DNA from: Candidatus Gastranaerophilales bacterium
GTDB taxonomy: Bacteria > Cyanobacteriota > Vampirovibrionia > Gastranaerophilales > Gastranaerophilaceae
Reading direction: 5' to 3'
Length of the DNA stretch: 6,388 bases
Assembly: GCA_021201175.1 (NCBI GenBank)
Contig: JAJQFK010000192.1
Coordinates: 1 to 6,388 of the forward strand
Shown: positions 1-4,624 of the stretch, one piece after another
Numbering within the stretch: position 1 is the first letter of the stretch
Layout: each line of letters opens with the position of its first letter
Notes under the pieces: generated by a model
Databases searched by the model: none
What the model was told of the DNA's origin: nothing
The model's input: the letters and a program-made list of their open reading frames with translations, nothing else
Translations under genes and position numbers: made by a program

Positions 1-548
1 TGACAGCTTTAAGACCTATAGTCAAACCCCTTTCCGACTTAGGAATTAACGTTATAACACAAGAAGATTCTTTTGGACTCGGCGAAGCCGCTACCTATGT
101 TACTTCAAAGCAAATTAACTGTTTGGCTGATTCAGGAGATATTATTATTGATGTAGGTTATGGCGCCTCCGGACTCGATATTCTTGATATAATTACCGAC
201 ATTGACAAAGAAAAAAATCTGGAAATTTATCTTGTTGTTAATACCTCAAAATTTGAAACATGCAGCGAAGAAAATATTCTTGAATATATAACATTTTCGG
301 AAGGACTTGAAAAAAGACAGTGGAAAAAGTTTTCAGGATTTATAAGCAATACACATTTTGGCTCAGAAACAACAAAAGAAGATATTATACGAGGATATGA
401 AATCTTAAAAAATGTTTCTGAACAAGTTCATATTCCTATAAAAGCAATCGGTGCCGCTAATTTTACAGAAGAAGAATTTGAACAGCTGGTGTATGACGGG
501 ATTCCTATCTGGTTTTATGAAAGAATGATGCCCAATGCACTATGGTAG
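1..548 (+). CDS. P-loop ATPase-like protein (CobQ/MinD-type nucleotide-binding fold), 5' partial
   Basis: The reading frame is already open at position 3 and runs 181 codons to TAG at 546-548, so the gene begins outside the window. An internal TTG at 123 is not needed as a start, because conserved-looking sequence continues upstream of it. Visible landmarks are a hydrophobic strand ending in an Asp (DIIIDVGYGASG), resembling the Walker-B/switch strand of MinD/CobQ-like ATPases; a second strand with an Asn (YLVVNTSKF); and the segment GFISNTHFGSETTKEDI followed by IPIKAIGA. This order matches my memory of a family of small bacterial nucleotide-binding proteins of the CobQ/CobB/MinD/ParA superfamily. 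The P-loop itself would lie in the missing N-terminus, so ATP binding cannot be confirmed. No membrane segment is seen, so it is probably cytosolic. It is likely co-transcribed with wecB, whose start is 12 nt after this stop. The cellular role is unknown. Confidence 0.5.
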   Translation, partial: TALRPIVKPLSDLGINVITQEDSFGLGEAATYVTSKQINCLADSGDIIIDVGYGASGLDILDIITDIDKEKNLEIYLVVNTSKFETCSEENILEYITFSEGLEKRQWKKFSGFISNTHFGSETTKEDIIRGYEILKNVSEQVHIPIKAIGAANFTEEEFEQLVYDGIPIWFYERMMPNALW

Positions 549-560
549 AAAGGTAGAATT

Positions 561-1667
561 TTGAAAAGAAAAAAAGTTTTAACAATATTCGGCACAAGAC
601 CGGAAGCTATCAAAATGGCGCCTTTGATTAAAGAAATAGAAAAAAATTCTGATACTCTTGAAAGTATTGTTTGTGTCACTGCCCAACACCGCGAAATATT
701 GGATCAAGTGTTAGAACTCTTTTCTATAAAACCTGATTATGATTTAAATATTATGAAAAAAAATCAAAATTTATGGTCTATTACAACAGAAGTACTTAAT
801 AAAACAAAAGAAATTATAGAAAAATCCTCACCTGATATAGTTCTGGTACACGGCGATACAACAACATCAATGGCAGCTGCATTATCTTCTTTTTATGCTA
901 AAATTCCGGTCGGACATGTTGAAGCAGGACTTAGAACTTTTGATAAATATTATCCGTTCCCCGAAGAAATAAACAGAGTTTTTGCCGACGCTCTTTCTTC
1001 TTATCACTTTGCCCCGACTGATAAATCATGTGAAAATCTTTTAAAATGCGGTATTTCAAAAGAACATATTTATAAAACAGGCAATACAGTTATTGATGCG
1101 TTATTGTATACTATCAAAAATCATAATGTAAATCTTTCCGGATTTAATTTAGATAACAATTTAAAAACAATTCTTTTAACTTCTCACAGAAGGGAAAATT
1201 TTGGCGAACCTATCAAAGAAATTTGTAATGCTATTCTTGAACTAATTAATAATAATAAAGATATTCAAGTGGTATATCCTGTACATCCAAATCCTAATGT
1301 ACAAAAACCGGTTTATGAATTATTAGATAATAAAGACAGGATTCATTTAATAAAACCGTTGGAGTATGCAGCTTTTTGTTCCTTAATGAAAAAATCACAC
1401 ATTATACTGACAGATTCAGGCGGAGTTCAAGAGGAAGCCCCATCTTTAGGCAAGCCTGTTCTGGTTTTGAGAGATACAACAGAACGTCCCGAAGCAATAG
1501 AATACGGTACTGTAAAACTTGCCGGTACTAATAAAGATACAATTACGAACGCTGTTCAGCAGCTTCTCGATAATCCTCGGGAATATAAAAAGATGTCGGA
1601 GGCTATAAATCCTTATGGTGATGGAATGGCTTCCAAAAGGATTACGGATATTTTGAAAAATATATAA
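561..1667 (+). CDS. wecB: UDP-N-acetylglucosamine 2-epimerase (non-hydrolysing)
   Basis: This enzyme interconverts UDP-GlcNAc and UDP-ManNAc in the cytosol, the entry step to ManNAc/ManNAcA-containing surface polysaccharides. The 368-aa length is typical of full-length bacterial enzymes. Family motifs appear in order: GTRPEAIKMAPL (11-22), AQHREIL (41-47), VHGDTTT (96-102), GHVEAGLRT (118-126), FPEEINR (133-139), GNTVIDA (174-180), LTSHRRENFG (206-215), YPVHPNPNV (239-247), LTDSGGVQEEAP (283-294) and LRDTTERPEAI (303-313). D99, E121, E135 and H209 align with the catalytic residues D95, E117, E131 and H213 of E. coli WecB, so the enzyme looks active. The start is TTG at 561, chosen because the GTRPEA motif then falls at the usual distance from the N-terminus and AGAAAGG lies 7 nt upstream. 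It follows the ATPase-like gene closely. Its stop abuts the stop of the convergent gene, and no terminator is evident. The symbol mnaA is equivalent. Confidence 0.96.
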   Translation: MKRKKVLTIFGTRPEAIKMAPLIKEIEKNSDTLESIVCVTAQHREILDQVLELFSIKPDYDLNIMKKNQNLWSITTEVLNKTKEIIEKSSPDIVLVHGDTTTSMAAALSSFYAKIPVGHVEAGLRTFDKYYPFPEEINRVFADALSSYHFAPTDKSCENLLKCGISKEHIYKTGNTVIDALLYTIKNHNVNLSGFNLDNNLKTILLTSHRRENFGEPIKEICNAILELINNNKDIQVVYPVHPNPNVQKPVYELLDNKDRIHLIKPLEYAAFCSLMKKSHIILTDSGGVQEEAPSLGKPVLVLRDTTERPEAIEYGTVKLAGTNKDTITNAVQQLLDNPREYKKMSEAINPYGDGMASKRITDILKNI

Positions 1668-2477
1668 TTAACTAAGGTTTTGAATCTTATCAGACATTCC
1701 TTCAATATCATCTTTAAGCATTTGTTTAACAACATCATTTTGTGCGTCAAGCATTTTGCATACAGTTTCAATATTTTTTACTTTATTTTCAAGAATAACA
1801 TCGGCATTATTTAAAATACTGCTTGTAACCTTTTGATAAGCTGCTAAAGGAGCACTGGAACAACCTTGCAATAAGTTACCGACTAAAGTTGTTCCCAAAC
1901 CAAGTTCACCCAAATACGGCGACATAGCTTGTAAAATACCGCCGAATCCTGAAACAACACCGGCTGCAGGAAGAAGAAAACTGTCACCGAAACCAAAACC
2001 TGATGCTAGACCGGCTGTATAGGTTAATGCATTTACACCGGCAGAACCTGCTATATCAGATACTGATGTCAATGCAGATGCGCCGCCTGTTAAGTAACCG
2101 TCAGAATCATAAGTTCCAAAACCTTGAACAACAGAACTTGCTCCGCCCGTAAATCCCAAATAAGAAGATAAAGAACCAAGTCCAAATGAGGATGTTGTTC
2201 CGCTTGTGGTTGTTGAACCCGTCCAGTATGATGTTCCCGGAATATTTATTGCAGTTCCGCCGCCCATTGTCGACATAAAAGAACTCGGCGCAATCATACT
2301 TGCAATTTTCCACAAAAAACTTCCGGCTGTACCAAATCCTGCACCATCAGATGAAGAACCGCTGACTGTTATATCTCTTAATAAGTCATAAGTTTCAAAT
2401 AACATGGCTTTTGCATCGCTGCTCAAGCCGCCATATTTGTTGGATATTACCAAATAACTATCATTTTTATAACTCAT
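1668..2477 (-). CDS. Gly/Ser/Thr-rich protein of unknown function with C-terminal helix
   Basis: I do not recognise this 269-aa protein. Residues 1-37 look helical (SSDAKAMLFETYDLLRD). Residues about 38-208 are low-complexity, rich in Gly, Ser, Thr, Ala and Phe, with repeated dipeptide-scale themes such as SFG, GFG, TGGAS and LGLG. Residues about 219-267 form a charged, probably coiled-coil helix (ENKVKNIETVCKMLDAQNDVV). There is no signal peptide and no convincing membrane segment, although the middle is fairly hydrophobic. The ATG start at 2475-2477 is supported by AAGGA (minus strand, 2485-2489) with a 7-nt spacer. The stop is directly back-to-back with the wecB stop. Upstream lies the 2478-2965 repeat block, then another minus-strand gene with helical ends and a Ser/Thr-rich middle. 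I see no clear promoter. Whether it is read through from the gene at 2966-3946 cannot be told from sequence. A secreted or surface structural role is possible but only a guess from composition. Confidence 0.75.
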   Translation of the reverse strand: MSYKNDSYLVISNKYGGLSSDAKAMLFETYDLLRDITVSGSSSDGAGFGTAGSFLWKIASMIAPSSFMSTMGGGTAINIPGTSYWTGSTTTSGTTSSFGLGSLSSYLGFTGGASSVVQGFGTYDSDGYLTGGASALTSVSDIAGSAGVNALTYTAGLASGFGFGDSFLLPAAGVVSGFGGILQAMSPYLGELGLGTTLVGNLLQGCSSAPLAAYQKVTSSILNNADVILENKVKNIETVCKMLDAQNDVVKQMLKDDIEGMSDKIQNLS

Positions 2478-2484
2478 TTTACAT

Positions 2485-2489
2485 TCCTT
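2485..2489 (-). promoter_or_regulatory. Ribosome binding site of the Gly/Ser-rich gene
   Basis: AAGGA on the minus strand lies 7 nt before the ATG at 2475-2477. It supports that start and shows that the reading frame is genuinely translated. Confidence 0.7.
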
Positions 2490-2538
2490 ACCGTGTTTAC
2501 TTGTGCTTGCTTTCTTACTTGTCTTAGATTTGCTTTAT

Positions 2539-2560
2539 GCTCTTGAAGTTTCGCCTTTCG
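2539..2560. repeat. Partial third copy of the 84-bp repeat core
   Basis: The sequence GCTCTTGAAGTTTCGCCTTTCG differs by one base (A for G) from the matching part of the 84-bp repeat at 2610-2631. It is a truncated or shuffled copy that lies before the first full copy. Confidence 0.6.
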
Positions 2561-2567
2561 CTTACCG

Positions 2568-2651
2568 GGTTTTACCCGTCCGGAATTTCGCCTCTTGGAT
2601 TTACTCCACGCTCTTGGAGTTTCGCCTTTCGGAACTTTGTTCCTGCCGGCT
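2568..2651. repeat. 84-bp direct repeat, copy 1
   Basis: This unit starts GGTTTTACCCGTCCGG and ends TGTTCCTGCCGGCT. It matches 2741-2824 over 84 bp with a single difference (T at 2615, C at 2788). It contains the mini-hairpin GGAAC-TTT-GTTCC (2631-2643) and the longer-looped ACTCC/GGAGT pair (2603-2620). It is about 54% G+C in a much more AT-rich setting. Confidence 0.92.
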
Positions 2652-2658
2652 TTGTTGT

Positions 2659-2740
2659 GTCATTGCGAGAAAATCTTTGATTTTCGCGGCAATCTCTTAC
2701 TATATTTTGTCTGGATTGCTTCACTATCGTTCGCAATGAC
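2659..2740. repeat. 82-bp palindromic MITE-like element
   Basis: The ends are perfect 10-bp inverted repeats, GTCATTGCGA at 2659-2668 and TCGCAATGAC at 2731-2740. Inside, GCAATC (2689-2694) and GATTGC (2714-2719) are also inverted. The left half forms its own hairpin around 2667-2687 (a GAAAATC/GATTTTC core with a TTT loop). GTCATTGCGA...TCGCAATGAC ends with internal GGCAATC/GGATTGC are, as I recall, common in dispersed palindromic repeats of many bacterial genomes. There is no transposase and no obvious target-site duplication. It sits exactly between the two 84-bp copies and ends directly against copy 2. Confidence 0.75.
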
Positions 2741-2824
2741 GGTTTTACCCGTCCGGAATTTCGCCTCTTGGATTTACTCCACGCTCTCGGAGTTTCGCCT
2801 TTCGGAACTTTGTTCCTGCCGGCT
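2741..2824. repeat. 84-bp direct repeat, copy 2
   Basis: It is 83/84 identical to 2568-2651, with a 173-bp period between copies. The only difference (C at 2788) falls in the loop of the ACTCC/GGAGT hairpin, so the stem is unaffected. It also contains GGAAC-TTT-GTTCC at 2804-2816. Confidence 0.92.
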
Positions 2825-2831
2825 CAATCCG

Positions 2832-2854
2832 TTCGCTATCCGGATTTCATCCGT
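2832..2854. repeat. 23-bp direct repeat, copy 1
   Basis: The unit runs from TTCGCTATCCGG to TTTCATCCGT and is identical to 2932-2954, exactly 100 bp away. It contains the mini-hairpin CGGAT-TTC-ATCCG (2841-2853). Confidence 0.85.
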
Positions 2855-2931
2855 ACGTAAATCCGCTTCTTAAAATTCCTTTGCGCTCAAGCCTGTCACT
2901 CGAATGCCTATCGGCTGTTCTCGTTTCGGCT

Positions 2932-2954
2932 TTCGCTATCCGGATTTCATCCGT
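2932..2954. repeat. 23-bp direct repeat, copy 2
   Basis: It is an exact copy of 2832-2854. It runs straight into CCGTCCGGAATTTCGC (2951-2966), a 16-bp module also present at 2576-2591 and 2749-2764 inside the 84-bp units. Modules are therefore recombined rather than simply duplicated. Confidence 0.85.
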
Positions 2955-2965
2955 CCGGAATTTCG

Positions 2966-3946
2966 CTACGCGAAAGTCTTAAATGTGTTTTCTATGTTGT
3001 CATCTAGTATTTGTTTTACTGCCTCTAATTCTGTTGCTAATTCGTTTTGTTCTGTATCTATCTGGTTTAATCTTAATTCAAGTACTTTATCTTCCTGCTG
3101 CAAAGATTCTGTTTGTGCATTAATATCTGCTACCGCTTTGTCATATTCATCTTTGCTCATTGTATAATCTCTTAGCGCCGCATCATATGCATCTGTATTT
3201 TGCTGTCTTGTTGTATCAATATCTGAGCTAAACGATATAGATTCTCCTGTTGATGGATTCGTTGCTCCTGTAATAGAAGACAATCTTCCATAATCATCAA
3301 GTTCAACATTTGCACTTTGAAATATTACACTCTCTGTGACTGATTTATTATCGCTTATATATGAAGATAAACTTGTTATTGAGCCTGACATTAAATCTTG
3401 CATGTCAGTTGAAGATATATAATGTGTTACCCCATCATCATCCTGATAGTAATACAATTGTTCATCTTCTGCTAAAGAACCGCCTGCTGTAGAATTTATT
3501 AAACTTATCATTGATGAACTATTTTGAGCTTGATTTAATGTATATGAACCATTTGTTGTATTTAATGTATAAACTGTATTTCCGTCACTATCGGTAGATG
3601 TAGAAATGCTTGCATTTTTTAATACAGTTCCTGTTGCAACATTTTTATCGTATGTTCTTGTTGTATTTAAATAATATGTACCGTCATCATTTTGATAATA
3701 GCTATTTATTACATAGTCACCGTCATAATCATCTGTATTTGATATTTCAAATGTATAATTTGTTTCATAGTAATCTGTTACTTCCGGAGCTATAGGCACA
3801 TCAATTGCAAGAAGTTTATTATAAAGAGAATTTACTTCTTCTGCCAGAGCAGTACGCTGTTGATTTACCTGCTGCCCTTCATATTCTATATTAGACTTTC
3901 TTGCAGTTAATCCTAAATATCTTGCTTGTGATGCTGCTAAACCCAT
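2966..3946 (-). CDS. Flagellar axial/hook-associated-like protein of unknown function, sigma-28 promoter
   Basis: This 326-aa protein contains no cysteine and no tryptophan and has no signal peptide. Residues about 2-48 (MGLAASQARYLGLTARKSN...) and about 250-322 (ending ELEAVKQILDDNIENTFKTF) are predicted by eye to be amphipathic or coiled-coil helices. The middle (about 55-245) is rich in Tyr, Asn, Asp, Ser and Thr and looks like beta structure. Helical ends around a variable middle, with no Cys, are typical of flagellin, FlgL and other proteins exported through a type III channel, but I see no decisive family motif. The start ATG at 3944-3946 has GGAG (minus, 3954-3957) 7 nt upstream. A near-consensus sigma-28 promoter at 3982-4008 supports motility-regulon control. 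The TAG stop lies inside the edge of the repeat mosaic. Alternatives are a lineage-specific surface or adhesion protein that shares only the architecture. The gene call is firm and the function tentative. Confidence 0.85.
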   Translation of the reverse strand: MGLAASQARYLGLTARKSNIEYEGQQVNQQRTALAEEVNSLYNKLLAIDVPIAPEVTDYYETNYTFEISNTDDYDGDYVINSYYQNDDGTYYLNTTRTYDKNVATGTVLKNASISTSTDSDGNTVYTLNTTNGSYTLNQAQNSSSMISLINSTAGGSLAEDEQLYYYQDDDGVTHYISSTDMQDLMSGSITSLSSYISDNKSVTESVIFQSANVELDDYGRLSSITGATNPSTGESISFSSDIDTTRQQNTDAYDAALRDYTMSKDEYDKAVADINAQTESLQQEDKVLELRLNQIDTEQNELATELEAVKQILDDNIENTFKTFA

Positions 3947-3953
3947 TATGTTT

Positions 3954-3957
3954 CTCC
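3954..3957 (-). promoter_or_regulatory. Ribosome binding site of the 326-aa protein
   Basis: GGAG (AATGGAGAA context, minus strand) lies 7 nt before the ATG at 3944-3946. Together with the promoter just upstream it fixes this start. Confidence 0.75.
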
Positions 3958-3981
3958 ATTCTTATTGTTACTCTGAATTAT

Positions 3982-4008
3982 TTATCGGCACATTTTTAAT
4001 TTACTTTA
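3982..4008 (-). promoter_or_regulatory. Sigma-28 (FliA-type) promoter
   Basis: Read on the minus strand, TAAAGTAA (4008-4001) is followed by exactly 11 nt and then GCCGATAA (3989-3982). The known flagellar sigma-28 consensus is TAAAGTTT-N11-GCCGATAA, so the -10 box matches 8/8, the -35 box 6/8, and the spacer is ideal. Transcription would start near 3975, giving a leader of about 30 nt that contains the GGAG site before the ATG at 3946. It is the only such match I found in the window. Confidence 0.85.
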
Positions 4009-4103
4009 GCTTTTTAATTAGTTTTGTAAAGTAATGTTAACCGATTTATGGAAAAAGCATATACTACCGGTTTTTATTTAATGATTATTTTTTGAAAGTC
4101 AAA

Positions 4104-4131
4104 TAAAGGACGAAAAAATTTTCGTCCTTTT
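4104..4131 (-). terminator. Hairpin terminator downstream of the 80-aa gene
   Basis: A perfect 10-bp stem (4105-4114 with 4121-4130, AAAGGACGAA/TTCGTCCTTT) encloses a 6-nt loop. On the minus strand it is followed by TTTATTT. It lies about 70 nt beyond the stop of the minus-strand gene at 4200. That separates this gene from the sigma-28 transcription unit starting near 3975. No plus-strand gene needs it, although the stem would also fold in that direction. Confidence 0.65.
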
Positions 4132-4199
4132 AACAGTTGTTCTATATAATTCGATATTTATTGCAAATAGCATTAAATTGCACTACAAGACAAATGACA

Positions 4200-4442
4200 C
4201 TAAATTGTATGATTATTATACAAATTTTGAGCCATACAATTATTTAAGCTCCTTTTAAGGTTATGAAGCCTTATACTCATCTGATTTTTCAAATTTTGAC
4301 ATCTTATTGTATCCGCAATTATATTAAATTCCATATCAGATAAAGCATTATGCCTCACCGTCGTAGGAATATATTCAGAGTTAGCGCTCTGCTTTGCAAG
4401 ATTGGCTGTATTTGCGCCAAAACTTATCGGAGATACTTTCAT
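4200..4442 (-). CDS. Small protein of unknown function with N-terminal ISFG motif
   Basis: I do not recognise the function of this 80-aa protein. It starts MKVSPISFGANTANLAKQ, and the rest is polar to basic with a helical stretch (about residues 36-72: DMEFNIIADTIRCQNLKNQMS). It has two cysteines, and no membrane segment or standard signal peptide is visible. The start at 4440-4442 is supported by AAGGA (minus, 4449-4453) with a 6-nt spacer. A hairpin terminator follows at 4104-4131, and an 11-bp inverted repeat lies upstream at 4458-4494. The gene is divergent from adenine deaminase, with 182 bp between the two starts. From memory, short N-termini ending in ISFG recur on many otherwise unrelated proteins in Gastranaerophilales-like genomes; this is not verified here. 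The ribosome binding site and terminator make it a plausible real gene despite its size. Confidence 0.65.
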   Translation of the reverse strand: MKVSPISFGANTANLAKQSANSEYIPTTVRHNALSDMEFNIIADTIRCQNLKNQMSIRLHNLKRSLNNCMAQNLYNNHTI

Positions 4443-4457
4443 TTGATTTCCTTGTCC

Positions 4458-4494
4458 TTATGTTTGTTATAATAGTATATTACAACAAACATAA
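4458..4494. promoter_or_regulatory. 11-bp perfect inverted repeat, operator-like
   Basis: TTATGTTTGTT (4458-4468) and AACAAACATAA (4484-4494) are perfect inverted copies with a 15-bp spacer. The spacer holds AT-rich sequence that includes possible -10 hexamers for the small minus-strand gene, such as TATAAC or TATTAT, but no strong -35 is visible. The site sits 15 bp upstream of that gene's ATG, between two divergent genes. It may be a repressor site or a leader hairpin. Confidence 0.45.
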
Positions 4495-4599
4495 AACTGT
4501 TTTTCCTATTATATAAAAACTAAATAAAATCAAAATTTACAAAAAAATAATAAATTTGTAACAAAAATAAACATCAGCTCTATTATTGAAAATTTATTA

Positions 4600-4605
4600 T
4601 ATAAT
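4600..4605 (+). promoter_or_regulatory. Possible -10 box for adenine deaminase
   Basis: A perfect TATAAT lies 19 bp before the ATG at 4625, but there is no good -35 at 16-18 bp upstream. Start of transcription near 4611 would leave a very short leader that just includes AAGGAG. The sequence is AT-rich, so a chance match is possible. Confidence 0.3.
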
Positions 4606-4612
4606 ACCCTTC

Positions 4613-4618
4613 AAGGAG
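4613..4618 (+). promoter_or_regulatory. Ribosome binding site deciding the adenine deaminase start
   Basis: AAGGAG lies 6 nt before the ATG at 4625. The frame is also open back to a TTG at 4586, but that codon has no Shine-Dalgarno site, and the site found here would fall inside the longer version. Confidence 0.88.
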
Positions 4619-4624
4619 AATTTT

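Larger units (their letters stand above)
2478..2965. other. Gene-free repeat mosaic between two minus-strand genes
   Basis: This 488-bp stretch holds no credible gene. From about 2520 onward it is visibly richer in G and C than its flanks; one 84-bp unit counts to 45 G/C of 84. It is built of recurring modules such as TTCGCCTTTCG, CCGTCCGGAATTTCGC and CGGATTTCATCCG. Open frames on the plus strand here are translated repeats without Shine-Dalgarno sites. The part next to the left gene (2478-2535) is unique sequence carrying that gene's ribosome binding site, plus two copies of TTACTTGT 18 bp apart (2497 and 2515). Confidence 0.85.

Noticed and set aside
1648..1663. Terminator hairpin at the end of wecB
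   Set aside because: The stem is only 6 A/T pairs within coding sequence and has no T-run; it is not a credible terminator.
1830..1875. Lipobox-like LLQGC in the Gly/Ser-rich protein
   Set aside because: It lies around residue 206, far from the N-terminus, with no preceding signal peptide.
2503..2873. Overlapping plus-strand open frames (78 and 92 codons) in the repeat block
   Set aside because: They are translations of the 84-bp repeats in different frames, share peptide fragments because of the duplication, and lack ribosome binding sites.
2539..2965. CRISPR array
   Set aside because: Repeats are too long, too few and irregularly spaced (173 and 100 bp), with no uniform spacers and no cas genes.
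2904..3167. Plus-strand frame of 87 codons
   Set aside because: It runs from repeat sequence into the antisense of the well-supported 326-aa gene and has no ribosome binding site.
4205..4223. TTGTAT/ATACAA hairpin at the 3' end of the small gene
   Set aside because: The stem is a short 6 bp of mostly A/T pairs in AT-rich coding sequence, likely chance; the stronger terminator is at 4104-4131.
4424..4450. Second sigma-28 site (TCCGATAA on the minus strand)
   Set aside because: It lies inside the small gene and the sequence 11 nt away does not resemble TAAAGTTT.
4586..4624. N-terminal 13-residue extension of adenine deaminase from a TTG
   Set aside because: No Shine-Dalgarno site lies before 4586, while AAGGAG sits correctly before the ATG at 4625, where family homology begins.
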